DNA from: Mucilaginibacter pineti
Lineage (GTDB): Bacteria > Bacteroidota > Bacteroidia > Sphingobacteriales > Sphingobacteriaceae
Reading direction: 5' to 3'
DNA: 64,000 bases
Assembly (NCBI RefSeq): GCF_900101875.1
Contig: NZ_FNAI01000019.1
Location: 62,001 to 126,000 of the forward strand
The first letter of the stretch is position 1. The number at the start of each line of letters is the position of its first letter. The notes beneath the pieces were generated by a model. It was not told where the DNA came from, did not search any database, and saw nothing but the letters and a program-made list of their open reading frames with translations. A program made the translations under genes and the position numbers. Below, piece after piece: positions 1-8,740 of this stretch.

Positions 1-916
1 TCGATCTGAAATCGTCAAAACCCAGTTCGGAAACGTCTAATTTAAAGCTTTCAAACTGATCTACAGTCATATTGGCAACGGGCAGCCTAAATTCGCCGCA
101 ATTAACGCCAACCAGTTTCATATAAGCCTTGCCCGTAGCAATCCCGCCATATTTACCCAGCAGCCTAATCATATCTATTGACTTTTGCTGGAGCTGCTGC
201 GCTTTGCCGAAGTTATTATTATCAAAAGCAGCTATCATTTCATGATACAAGGGGGCGGCATAGTTAAATGTGCTGCCAACCGCACCTTTTGTACCCAGCG
301 CCAGGGCCGAAAGCATATTTTCATCGCGGCCCCAAAGCATATCGTATTTACCGTTTTTAAAGCTGATGCAGCTTTGAAAGTCCATAAAATCCTCGTGGGT
401 ATATTTAATGCCGGCCAGGTTATCAATTTTACCATCCAATGCCTTTAACAGCTCAAACATGGAGAAATTGCCCCCCGTTAATACCGGGATATGGTAATAA
501 TAAAATGGCATATCCGGCACTGCCGATGCTACCGCAATACAGCTCTCTGCCAGCATACCCACATTTGCCGGTTTAAAGTAAAATGGCGACGTTAACGAAA
601 CAGCATATAAACCCGCCGCTTGCGCGTGGCGGGCCAGATCAATGCAATCGGCCAGGCAGGTACCACCTAAAAAGGCCATCACCTTAAAATCCGGATCGTG
701 GTTGGATGCTTTGGCCCAAGCTTCGGCAATCAGTTTCTTTTCGTTCAGGGTTAGGGAAACGCCCTCGCCGGTTGAACCGTTGATGAACGCGCCGGTAACA
801 CCGTTATGTTTTAAAAATGCGTAATAGGCAGGGATAATATCCAGGTCAAGCTCGCCCTCCGCATTTAATGGCGAAAAGGGAGCGCTGATCAATCCTTGTA
901 GATGTTCAATTTTCAT
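1..916 (-). CDS. nanA: N-acetylneuraminate lyase family aldolase (3' end cut by window edge)
   Basis: This is a class I aldolase of the DapA/NanA superfamily, expected to cleave N-acetylneuraminate to N-acetylmannosamine and pyruvate in the cytoplasm. The visible 305 codons start with MKIEHLQGL and show the GSTGEG motif that holds the pyruvate carboxylate, YYYHIP with Tyr139-141, and the Schiff-base lysine K171 in AGIKYTHED. The frame stays open to base 1, so only the last few residues can be missing, given the usual length near 305. The Y-H-I-P context and the upstream SusC/SusD pair favour sialate lyase over dihydrodipicolinate synthase. It is the third gene of a minus-strand run SusC-SusD-lyase, with a 58-nt gap after SusD. 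Substrate is inferred from family and context, not shown directly. Confidence 0.85.
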   Translation of the reverse strand, partial: MKIEHLQGLISAPFSPLNAEGELDLDIIPAYYAFLKHNGVTGAFINGSTGEGVSLTLNEKKLIAEAWAKASNHDPDFKVMAFLGGTCLADCIDLARHAQAAGLYAVSLTSPFYFKPANVGMLAESCIAVASAVPDMPFYYYHIPVLTGGNFSMFELLKALDGKIDNLAGIKYTHEDFMDFQSCISFKNGKYDMLWGRDENMLSALALGTKGAVGSTFNYAAPLYHEMIAAFDNNNFGKAQQLQQKSIDMIRLLGKYGGIATGKAYMKLVGVNCGEFRLPVANMTVDQFESFKLDVSELGFDDFRS

Positions 917-974
917 ATAAGTTTTATAGGTAAATAAGCGGGAGATCATGCTCCCGCTTAAATAATATTATTTG

Positions 975-2519
975 TTAAAAAGCAGCGTAACCGGGGGTTT
1001 GCGACAGCAGCCTGTTATTGGTTAACGTGGTACGGTCAACCGGCCATAACAGTGCGTAGGCCTGTGATGCCGGCAAAGTAGTATGTTCAAATACATAGCT
1101 ATCGCCCGCCCTGCGCAGGTCATACCAGCGCTTTCCTTCGAATACAAACTCAAAAAAGCGTTCCTGTAAAATGGCTTCTCTTGGGTTGGCATCTACCGTT
1201 TGATTAGGGAAACCCTGGCTGGCGGCATTATAATTGGCGCCAAAGGCCCTTGCCCTTACCAGGTTAAGCTCCGTTACCGGCGATTCGCCCAATACTACTT
1301 TAGCCTCGGCAAGCAGCAGCAGCAGATCTGCATAACGGTAAATAGGGAAATCATTGGTGATTAACCTGGCACCCGCGTTTTGTTCGCCCTGGTATTTATC
1401 TGTAAAACATCCGGCAATTTTGAATGTGCCATCGGTTAATTTTTGATAAGCGGGCTGTATGCTGGCCAGCTTACGGCTGTCCTTGTCATCAAACTCCCTG
1501 AAAGCGGCTATCCTTACCGGGGCCCTGAGCAAGCCGCCCCAGTTATCTGTAGTTGGCGAAAACTGGCGATTGGCCAATGAATCGTAAAAATTGGAGATCA
1601 ACCCGCTTTGCGGCACAAAACTACCCTGAACGAAAGCCATTGTTGCCTCATTAAGCTGGTAATGACTTACAAATATCATTTCGTTATTGCCCTTGGTGGT
1701 TGTGGCAAATACATCGCTGAATTTAGGCAGCAGCTGCAAGGCCGGTACACTGGTTTGAATGTCTGTAAGGGCAGCTTTGGCGGTGGTTGCGTCTGCAGTG
1801 CTCCCACCGCGGTTGGCTGTCCATAAATAAACGTCGGCTTTGAGCATCAGCGTAGCCGATTTTGACCAGTAAGATTTCAGGTTCCTGAAAGTGTAATCTG
1901 TTCCGAAACTGGCAATTGATTTGTCAATATCGGCCTTAATAAGCGTCATTACATCTGCTGCTGATGAAGCGGCCTTTGCCAGGTTGGATATATCAAGCGT
2001 AGCGCCGGAGGTAGGTTCGGTTTGTATGATCACCCCGCCCCAGGTACGGTACAGCTGGTAATAATAAAACGCACGCATGCCGTATGCTATACCAAGGTAA
2101 TAGTTCTTGTTTGCGTCGGTTACTACGGTTGTGGTATTTAACTTACTGATGAGCAGGTTAAGCTGGTTAATGTTATTGTAAAAACCGCCAAAACTACTTA
2201 CACCGGGGTTATCCAGATTTAGGTTTTGCGTCCACAAACGTTCCAGACCTTGTGTGGCTTCGCCGGTAAAAGTTCCGTTGGTACCGGGATCGGTTGCAAA
2301 AATATCTGCACGCATTTCGCCCAGAATCTGGAAAGCAGAATTGTTTGACCTGAACTGAGTATGCACACCAGCCACAAAAGAATCGAACTGATCGGCAGTT
2401 TTCCAGAAGTTGCCATCCGTTACACTGCTTACAGGTGCAAGGTCAAGCTGCTTACGGCAGGAGCTTGCTGATATCAGGATAAACAATCCTGATAAAATGA
2501 TTAATGAATATTTTTTCAT
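975..2519 (-). CDS. SusD/RagB-family surface glycan-binding lipoprotein
   Basis: The 514-residue protein has a lipoprotein signal (MKKYSLIIL ... ISASSC, acylated Cys at about position 21) and the RagB/SusD layout: an N-terminal SusD-like region starting near FWKTADQFDSFV, TPR-like helices, and a C-terminal part with the family-typical NLVRARAFGANY and ILQERFFEFVFEGKRWYDLR blocks. It should sit on the outer leaflet of the outer membrane as the lid and ligand-binding partner of the SusC porin encoded 18 nt upstream. With the sialate lyase downstream and a FadR-type regulator divergent, it probably plays the role of NanU of other Bacteroidota. The ligand is inference. Confidence 0.93.
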   Translation of the reverse strand: MKKYSLIILSGLFILISASSCRKQLDLAPVSSVTDGNFWKTADQFDSFVAGVHTQFRSNNSAFQILGEMRADIFATDPGTNGTFTGEATQGLERLWTQNLNLDNPGVSSFGGFYNNINQLNLLISKLNTTTVVTDANKNYYLGIAYGMRAFYYYQLYRTWGGVIIQTEPTSGATLDISNLAKAASSAADVMTLIKADIDKSIASFGTDYTFRNLKSYWSKSATLMLKADVYLWTANRGGSTADATTAKAALTDIQTSVPALQLLPKFSDVFATTTKGNNEMIFVSHYQLNEATMAFVQGSFVPQSGLISNFYDSLANRQFSPTTDNWGGLLRAPVRIAAFREFDDKDSRKLASIQPAYQKLTDGTFKIAGCFTDKYQGEQNAGARLITNDFPIYRYADLLLLLAEAKVVLGESPVTELNLVRARAFGANYNAASQGFPNQTVDANPREAILQERFFEFVFEGKRWYDLRRAGDSYVFEHTTLPASQAYALLWPVDRTTLTNNRLLSQTPGYAAF

Positions 2520-2537
2520 ATCAAATACTTTTTAAAA

Positions 2538-5500
2538 TTAAAATGAGGCTTGTACACCCACTACATATGTTTTAGGCGTTGGATAAGTACCCTGGTAAAT
2601 ACCCGTTAAGGAACCGTTGGATACCGGTGCTTCTGGTGTAGGGCCACTAAATTTTTTCATGTAGAACAAATTCTCGGCACTGGCAAACAACCGCATTTTT
2701 GACAGGAAATGTGTTTTATCAAGCAATGATTTAGAGAAATCATAGGATAAAGTAATTTCCCGGCAAGCCAGGTAATTGCCGCTTTCATACAGGTTGGAGT
2801 TATTGCCGTTTAAAACCGCCGAGGCATTATTACCCCTGGTATAGTTTTGTTTGGATCCTACTACCTGATCGGCATAATAAACCTTTGGTATATCGGTATT
2901 GGTATTGGTTGGCGACCAGGCCTGTTTTTGCAGGTCGATATAGTTGAAGGTACCCTGGTAGTTACCTAAAGTACGGGCCACAAGATCATTATAAATGGTA
3001 TTGCCTAAAGTATATTCAAACCTTGAGTAAAAAGAGAAGGCTTTGTATGCCACGTTTAAGTTAAAACCACCTGTCCATTTAGGATAAATGTTGCCCAGGT
3101 AAACCTGATCGCGCGAGTCGATGGTGTCGTTCTTATCCACATCCTGCCAGTTCACATCGCCCGGGGTTATGTGTCCGCCTTTTCCTGCGGGCAGGTTTGG
3201 CCCGGTTATGCTGGCTACATTATCTATGCGGTTACCTGCGGTTGCCGCTACGTCTGCCGCATCTTTAAATATAGATACCTGTTTGTAACCATATATCTGG
3301 CCTAAAGGCTGTCCTTCCTGGATGCCGCCTACCCAGATAACCTTGCCCGATTTTGGGTCATAAACCTGTAAGCCGCCTTGCCTGTTGTTGGCGTTGCCAT
3401 TGTAAGGCAGTTTAAGCACCTTGTTTTTTACATAAGATGCGTTAACACCTACATCAACCCGCAGGCCGCTTGGGTTATTAATTACATTTGCTTTAAGTGT
3501 AAATTCATACCCCTTGTTTTGTAAGGTCCCCAGGTTGGTTTGGATACTGGAGAAACCGGTGTAGCTTGGTAAAGGCAAACTGGTTAGCAAGTCGCTGGTG
3601 ATGCGGTTGTAATAATCAAACAGGAAGCTTACCCTGTCATGAAAAAAGCCCAGATCGGCACCAATATCTGTAGTGCGGCTTTTTTCCCACCTTAAATTGG
3701 CGTTGGTTAAACCGGTATTCAGGAAACTACCCTGACCGTTATATAACGTTTGGGCAGCGTATACACCCTGTACATCATAATTACCTAAACCGGCAATATT
3801 TCCATTTGAGCCATAACTCACCCGTGGTTTAAGCGTAGAGAATACTTTATTTAACCCCCAATTTTCAAAGAAGGCTTCCCTGGTAACGTTCCATCCTGCA
3901 GACACACCGGGGAAATAGCCAATACGGTTATTAGGGGCAAGCTGCGAAACACCGTCTTCCCTTAAAACAAACGTTAAAAGGTATTTATTATCATAACCAT
4001 AATTTAAACGGGCAAATGTTGAAATGATCCGATTTTCGGCCTGCGAACTGGTGTTGCCACCCACGGCAAATAACGTTGAGGCGTTTGCGGTGGATATATT
4101 GTCTGTTGGCGCATTTGTTCCGTCAACCTGTATGCCTAAGGCTTTTTGATCGTAATACTCGGTACCTATCATTGCACTTACATCATGCTTGCCAAATGAT
4201 TTGGAATAATTAAGGATAGCGTTATAGGTTTGCTGAAAAGTTCTGGAATAACCGGCAATTGCCTCCCTGCTGGTACTGCTATACGATGGCGGGGTGGCAA
4301 ACAACGTTGCGTAAGTTTGTGTAGCCTGTTGAAATGACTGGTTGATCTGCTGGTTCAAATAACCGCTGCCCGATACTTTTAAAAACAAGTTGGGGGTAAT
4401 ATCCCATTTAACAGCTGCATTGGCGGTTATCCTGTCTACCTCGTTGCTGCGTTTTAATTTACCCAACCAGTACAGGGGGTTACCGTCGGCGATGGCATTA
4501 CCCGGATTAGGCAGCGTTTTGGCGGCATCAAGCCATGGGTTAAAAGTTGGCCATAAAGCCAAAGTACGGTACAGTGAATTTACATCGCCGGCAGGCGCGC
4601 CTAATTGCGACGAGGTAGAAAATGTTGCACCGGTAAATACTTCAACATTTGGTTTTACTTTGTAGGAGCCATTAAAATCGCCGGAGTAGCGGTTGTAGTT
4701 TGATCCTACTATCACCCCATCTTCATTATAATAATCTAAACTGGCAAAGTACTTGCCTTTATCGTTGCCGCCCATCGCGCTCAGATAATGGTCTTGTGTG
4801 CGGGTATTTCTGAACAACACATTTTCCACTTCCTTGCTGTGGTCTTTATAAATGATCTTACTGCCAGGATTTGCCGGATCGTCCAGATCTTGCCAGCCTT
4901 GTGATAAAAGACCAACATTTGCCGGTGTTTCGGCCTTGATATCAAATGAAGCAAGGTTTGCGGCATCGGTCAGTAATCCATATCCGCGGGTAGCGTTGAT
5001 CTGCGCCAGGGTCCTGCCCGAGTTTACGTTGCCCAGGCGGTTATAATAAATATAATCGCCGGCATTCATATACTTGTAGCCCGGCCGTTGCTGGTTAAAG
5101 CCCTGGGTAAACTTATAAGTTATTTGCGCTACGCCAGATTTACCTTGCTTGGTGGTTATCAGTATTACGCCATTGTTGGCCCTTGCACCATATATTGCGG
5201 TTGAGGCCGCATCTTTTAAAATGTCTATTGAAGCAATATCATCGGCCGGGATATCATTGTAGGCGCGGATAACCCCGTCAACAATTACCAACGGCGCTCC
5301 CGGACTATTTATTGATGCCCCGCCCCTCAGCACGATTAGCGGAGTTGCTCCCGGCGCACCGCTGGCATTCACTACCTGTAAGCCAGATACTGTTCCCTGC
5401 AGGGCGCTCCCGATATTTGCCCGGGGTGCGGTTGCCAGCACTTTATTGTCTAAAGTAGCAATGGCACTGGTTACGTTTTTACGCGATTGCGTGCCGTACC

Positions 5501-5837
5501 CTATTACCACAACTTCATTAAGCGCCTTGTTATCGGGTTTAAGGGCTACGTTAATTACTATTTGCTCGCCAACTTTTATCTCGCGGGTGGTATAACCCAA
5601 AAAGCTGAACACCAATACATCATTGGCCGATGCATCAATGGTATAGCTACCGTTAGCAAGAGTTGGCCCGCCTTTGTTAGTGCCTTTAATGGTAACACTT
5701 ACGCCCGGCAGCGGGCCATGATCGTCGTCAGCGATGACCTGCCCGCTGATCTTTTTGGTTTGGGCCTGTGCAAACGTAAAAAGCAATAAGCAAATTACAG
5801 TAAGCAAAGCCCGGTGAGGGGTAAAATTTCGGTTCAT
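2538..5837 (-). CDS. SusC/RagA-family TonB-linked outer-membrane transporter
   Basis: This 1099-residue protein starts with a Sec signal ending near FAQAQ. A carboxypeptidase-regulatory-like domain follows at about 28-115 (GQVIADDDHGPLPGVSVTIKG), then a TonB-box-like VVVIGYGTQSRKNVTSAI, a plug with the SusC signature (PLVIVDGV, SIDILKDAASTAIYGARA, NGVILITTK) and a long barrel ending in an aromatic residue (VVGVQASF). It imports a glycan or sugar acid with its SusD partner. The first gene of the operon, it is separated by 131 nt from the divergent FadR-type regulator, and a 25-bp palindrome lies just upstream of its start codon. By context it is a NanO-like sialic acid porin; that assignment is inference. 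Confidence 0.95.
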   Translation of the reverse strand: MNRNFTPHRALLTVICLLLFTFAQAQTKKISGQVIADDDHGPLPGVSVTIKGTNKGGPTLANGSYTIDASANDVLVFSFLGYTTREIKVGEQIVINVALKPDNKALNEVVVIGYGTQSRKNVTSAIATLDNKVLATAPRANIGSALQGTVSGLQVVNASGAPGATPLIVLRGGASINSPGAPLVIVDGVIRAYNDIPADDIASIDILKDAASTAIYGARANNGVILITTKQGKSGVAQITYKFTQGFNQQRPGYKYMNAGDYIYYNRLGNVNSGRTLAQINATRGYGLLTDAANLASFDIKAETPANVGLLSQGWQDLDDPANPGSKIIYKDHSKEVENVLFRNTRTQDHYLSAMGGNDKGKYFASLDYYNEDGVIVGSNYNRYSGDFNGSYKVKPNVEVFTGATFSTSSQLGAPAGDVNSLYRTLALWPTFNPWLDAAKTLPNPGNAIADGNPLYWLGKLKRSNEVDRITANAAVKWDITPNLFLKVSGSGYLNQQINQSFQQATQTYATLFATPPSYSSTSREAIAGYSRTFQQTYNAILNYSKSFGKHDVSAMIGTEYYDQKALGIQVDGTNAPTDNISTANASTLFAVGGNTSSQAENRIISTFARLNYGYDNKYLLTFVLREDGVSQLAPNNRIGYFPGVSAGWNVTREAFFENWGLNKVFSTLKPRVSYGSNGNIAGLGNYDVQGVYAAQTLYNGQGSFLNTGLTNANLRWEKSRTTDIGADLGFFHDRVSFLFDYYNRITSDLLTSLPLPSYTGFSSIQTNLGTLQNKGYEFTLKANVINNPSGLRVDVGVNASYVKNKVLKLPYNGNANNRQGGLQVYDPKSGKVIWVGGIQEGQPLGQIYGYKQVSIFKDAADVAATAGNRIDNVASITGPNLPAGKGGHITPGDVNWQDVDKNDTIDSRDQVYLGNIYPKWTGGFNLNVAYKAFSFYSRFEYTLGNTIYNDLVARTLGNYQGTFNYIDLQKQAWSPTNTNTDIPKVYYADQVVGSKQNYTRGNNASAVLNGNNSNLYESGNYLACREITLSYDFSKSLLDKTHFLSKMRLFASAENLFYMKKFSGPTPEAPVSNGSLTGIYQGTYPTPKTYVVGVQASF

Positions 5838-5853
5838 TTTAAATTGATTAGTT

Positions 5854-5878
5854 TTGTATTATGTCATACATAATACAA
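5854..5878. promoter_or_regulatory. 25-bp palindrome, candidate operator of the FadR-type regulator
   Basis: Perfect 10-bp arms TTGTATTATG and CATAATACAA flank the spacer TCATA. The core TGTCATACA resembles GntR/FadR-type operators, which centre on GT and AC half-sites a few bases apart. It lies 17 nt upstream of the susC-like start codon, where a bound repressor would block transcription, and 135 nt upstream of the divergent regulator gene. A weaker inverted repeat (AGTGT and ACACT at 5943-5959) lies closer to the regulator. Confidence 0.6.
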
Positions 5879-5992
5879 TTATAGGAAATTATATTTTATA
5901 TTCACAAAATAAATCGGGATATATTTTTCATTTGATTATCTGAGTGTTAGGAATACACTTACAGAATTTTGATAATTATTGACAGCTATTTG

Positions 5993-6000
5993 TATGTTTG
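5993..6000 (+). promoter_or_regulatory. -7 promoter element (TATGTTTG) of the FadR-type regulator
   Basis: TATGTTTG matches the Bacteroidota TAnnTTTG element. TTTG at 5968-5971 is a possible -33 element, 21 nt upstream. The expected transcript start near 6005 lies inside the longest open frame (from 5969) and supports translation from the ATG at 6014, leaving a very short leader. Confidence 0.5.
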
Positions 6001-6013
6001 CATCAAGAGAAAT

Positions 6014-6721
6014 ATGAACAATAACGGCCTCATCAAAAACATTAAAAATGTAGATACCAGTTCGCTGGTAGACAGGGTTGAAAAAAACCTGATAGAGTTT
6101 TTTATTGAAAAAAACTTTAAGGTGGGCGATTCCATACCAAAAGAGCTGGAACTCTCCGTATCCCTGGGTGTAAGCCGAACGGTGATTAGGGAGGCTCTGT
6201 TGAGGCTGCGGTTAATGGGCCTTATTGATTCAAGGAAAAAACGAGGTGCGGTACTTACCAGTCCAGACCTGGTATCGGTACTGGAAAAAAGCATGAATCC
6301 GCAAATATTGGATACCGTTACGCTAAAAGAGATCTTTGAAATGCGCCTTGCGCTGGAAATTGGAATAGCGGATTTTATTATAGAACGCATAACCCCCCAG
6401 GATATAGCAGAACTTAGATCGATAGTGGCCGTGGAGCCTGCTAAAGCAGAAGCAGCCATATTTGATGTAGAGCAGGAAATAAAATTTCACGGAAAGCTAT
6501 ACGATATTACCGGCAACGAAACCCTGCGCAAATTTCAGAAATTGCTGCTGCCGGTATTTGATTACGTGCACCAAAGCGGTTTGCTTAAAAAACCTGTTAA
6601 GCTCAAAAAATTTGTTTCGCACGCGGGATTGATCGATCTGATGGAAAAAGGATCGGCAGAAATGCTCAGGAACGGGATGCGTAATCACCTGGAAAACCAT
6701 TTCGCGCGGTTATTTGAGTAA
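6014..6721 (+). CDS. FadR-subfamily GntR transcriptional regulator
   Basis: The 235-residue protein has an N-terminal winged helix (about 15-85, with VGDSIPKELELSVSLGVSRT and REALLRLRLMGLI) and a C-terminal FCD domain with acidic and His residues suited to metal or ligand binding (EIKFHGKLYDITGN, HAGLIDLMEKG, NHLENHF). FadR/NanR-type members sense metabolites and usually repress the adjacent catabolic operon. It is transcribed away from the SusC-SusD-sialate lyase genes and the palindrome between them is the natural target. I chose the ATG at 6014 rather than the upstream in-frame ATG at 5969 because a -7 element lies between the two and the 15 extra residues look unlike a domain. It ends in a terminator shared with the convergent gene. 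Confidence 0.9.
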   Translation: MNNNGLIKNIKNVDTSSLVDRVEKNLIEFFIEKNFKVGDSIPKELELSVSLGVSRTVIREALLRLRLMGLIDSRKKRGAVLTSPDLVSVLEKSMNPQILDTVTLKEIFEMRLALEIGIADFIIERITPQDIAELRSIVAVEPAKAEAAIFDVEQEIKFHGKLYDITGNETLRKFQKLLLPVFDYVHQSGLLKKPVKLKKFVSHAGLIDLMEKGSAEMLRNGMRNHLENHFARLFE

Positions 6722-6760
6722 AGCGCAGCGCATGCCGAATAACCAGGGATGAACAATAAA

Positions 6761-6790
6761 AAAGCCTGCAAATCACAAATTGCAGGCTTT
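6761..6790. terminator. Bidirectional intrinsic terminator
   Basis: Arms AAAGCCTGCAA (6761-6771) and TTGCAGGCTTT (6780-6790) form an 11-bp stem with an 8-nt loop; the flanking A and T runs serve both strands. It lies between the convergent FadR-type regulator and the secreted 345-residue protein. Confidence 0.8.
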
Positions 6791-6824
6791 TACACACATT
6801 ACTACATTTAATCCCCCAATTAAA

Positions 6825-7862
6825 TTATTGAGCCTTTGCGGTTATGGTATAGTTCATACTGTATACCCAATCGTTAAAATTCACAAAAATAGTTTTCTCC
6901 ATGGTGCTGTTGCTGCAGGCTATTACATCTTTCACCAGCACCTTATCATGCTGAATACCTTTATCGTTTTCCAGATGTACTGTTTTTTTATTGAAAAGGG
7001 TTTGTGGTGCAATGATATTTACAAGGTCAACCTTTTGCATGGAATAGGCAGCTATGTACTTTGTCCAGATATCTATAATGGCCGGGTTTGAGGAGTTGTT
7101 GATATCATTTGCCGATAAACTGAACGAGCGACCCGAATCCATATTGGTTTTACCTGCAAACACCCTGGGCTGCTGGCACACACCAACCCACCAGCAAACC
7201 ACTTCCTGCGATTCGGATGTTTGGTTGGCGATGGTTTGTCCGTTCACGTAAACATCTGTCCACTGGCTTAGGCCCAATTTTACGGCTTGCTGGGGATGAT
7301 CAGTTTCAATACTGTTAAGGTGAATGGTGAGCGTATATTTTTTATTTATGTTAACAGTACCCGCAACAATCATCTTTAAATTATCGGGGATTTTAAACTC
7401 TTTTACCTTGGCCATTGAGGCACTATTGCCAACCTGCTGCCCTGTTAACACCTGGATGCGCCTTTGCCTGGCATTATCCGGAAATTTCACGGTGATATTT
7501 GGTAATGCCCAGGCGCCTTTATCATTTGTGGTAACAGTATAGTTTTGCGGCAAATAAGGACTTTGATGCCCGATAACAATGGCCTGCCGCGGTTTATCCC
7601 CACCCTGCGATACAGGAGTAATGTGTACCGTTACCGTTGAGCCGGCAACACCGGTACCCATAAAGTTTATGGGCTTGCTAAAATCGGTATTATCAACCGG
7701 CGACAGCAGTGCCGGCGGCGGTATTACCATCACCTGCGACTGTTTTAGCTTTTCGCTGTTTATTACAACCGGCTTGCGCACTATTTGGGCGTTAACGCTT
7801 AAGTGGCTCAACAGTATGGCAGTTGCAAGGCCAAAAAGGATTGGTTTTATATGGTTTTTCAT
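6825..7862 (-). CDS. Secreted protein of unknown function with Ig-like N-terminal part
   Basis: The 345-residue protein carries a signal peptide (MKNHIKPILFGLA ... SVNAQ). The region at about 50-160 (PPPALLSPVDNTDFSKPINFMGTG, VAGSTVTVHI, WALPNITVKFP) reads like a bacterial Ig-like or fibronectin-like beta domain with a 'GSTVTV' strand pair. The rest is beta-rich, contains paired Cys (EVVCWWVGVCQQP), and shows no catalytic motif that I recognise. It starts 12 nt after the collagen-like lipoprotein gene, so the two are probably cotranscribed and may form one surface assembly. Function unknown. Confidence 0.8.
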   Translation of the reverse strand: MKNHIKPILFGLATAILLSHLSVNAQIVRKPVVINSEKLKQSQVMVIPPPALLSPVDNTDFSKPINFMGTGVAGSTVTVHITPVSQGGDKPRQAIVIGHQSPYLPQNYTVTTNDKGAWALPNITVKFPDNARQRRIQVLTGQQVGNSASMAKVKEFKIPDNLKMIVAGTVNINKKYTLTIHLNSIETDHPQQAVKLGLSQWTDVYVNGQTIANQTSESQEVVCWWVGVCQQPRVFAGKTNMDSGRSFSLSANDINNSSNPAIIDIWTKYIAAYSMQKVDLVNIIAPQTLFNKKTVHLENDKGIQHDKVLVKDVIACSNSTMEKTIFVNFNDWVYSMNYTITAKAQ

Positions 7863-7873
7863 GGTTGAGCTAT

Positions 7874-8518
7874 CTACTGTTTGAGATTAAGGTAATTGCT
7901 AACATCGGTGTAGCTATTTAGGTTGATATTGCTCTTTTTCATGCCGGTAACAATGGTACCCGTTAAAGCCACAACCTTAAACCTTAAGGTTGGTATGTTG
8001 TAGGTATTTAACTGTGGCGAAGTAGTTGCGGCGTTCGAAAAAAAGAAATGCAGCCGTACTTTGCCTACATCTGTTTGATAGGCAAAATTCAGGGCATATT
8101 TTCCAATACCGTTATAAAATGAGTAAGGTAACGGAAGCCATTGATCTTTATAAAAACCGGGGGTTGATTGATAGTAAACCATCACAATACCGTTGTCGTT
8201 TAAAAAACTTTGGGTAAGCAGGGTGTTGGCCCTGTCGTAATACCGGCTAAAGTACCCGCTTGATGTATTGGGAGCTGTGGCCACGTAATAAGTTGAATTA
8301 TAAAGCCAGGCCTCGTTTTTAACCGTGAAGGTATCTATCTTAACATTGGCATTGCCGGTGGCGCCTTTAGGGCCGGCAACGCCGGTATCACCTGTTGTGC
8401 CTTTAACACCTTGTTCACCCTTATCGCCTTGCGGACCAACCGCACCGTCCTTACCGCAGCTGGCGGCAAAAGTGGCCATCGCCAGTATAAAAACTAAATT
8501 GCAGATCTGTTTTTTCAT
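7874..8518 (-). CDS. Collagen-like lipoprotein
   Basis: The 214-residue protein has a lipobox (MATFAASC, Cys21) followed directly by twelve uninterrupted Gly-X-Y triplets at residues 22-57 (GKD GAV GPQ GDK GEQ GVK ...). A beta-rich C-terminal domain of about 155 residues follows, without a motif I recognise. Gly-X-Y runs can form trimeric collagen-like stalks; here a stalk anchored in a membrane would present the C-terminal domain. Such short stretches are found in Bacteroidota lipoproteins of unknown role. It is upstream of, and nearly touching, the secreted 345-residue gene. Trimerisation is inference. Confidence 0.85.
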   Translation of the reverse strand: MKKQICNLVFILAMATFAASCGKDGAVGPQGDKGEQGVKGTTGDTGVAGPKGATGNANVKIDTFTVKNEAWLYNSTYYVATAPNTSSGYFSRYYDRANTLLTQSFLNDNGIVMVYYQSTPGFYKDQWLPLPYSFYNGIGKYALNFAYQTDVGKVRLHFFFSNAATTSPQLNTYNIPTLRFKVVALTGTIVTGMKKSNINLNSYTDVSNYLNLKQ

Positions 8519-8660
8519 GGTTCATTGATATTTGTTGAAGTATGAAACCAATTTAAACAGATGCCGCAAGCTATTTTACGATAATGAGCGAGCAGGCCGT
8601 TTAGCCGGATAAACCATATAGTTTGGCTTAGGGAAGGTTTGGTATTGGCAGTTAGTGTTA

Positions 8661-8698
8661 ACGAAAAAAGCGAATGAGTTTCCCCATCCGCTTTTCGT
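8661..8698 (-). terminator. Intrinsic terminator downstream of the DUF3472 gene
   Basis: The stretch ACGAAAAAAGCGAATG pairs with CATCCGCTTTTCGT, with one bulge and one mismatch. It lies about 40 nt past the stop of the DUF3472-type lipoprotein gene and reads into a T run on the minus strand. Confidence 0.6.
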
Positions 8699-8740
8699 GA
8701 TCATTAAATTATCACCGGTTTTAACCAATCATTCCTTCTA

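Noticed and set aside
1..916. Dihydrodipicolinate synthase (DapA) as identity of the first gene
   Set aside because: The Y-H-I-P context, GSTGEG and the SusC/SusD plus FadR-type neighbours fit sialate lyase better; DapA would not be expected in such a locus.
5969..6013. Upstream ATG for the FadR-type regulator
   Set aside because: A -7 promoter element lies at 5993-6000, downstream of that ATG, and the 15 added residues are not family-like.
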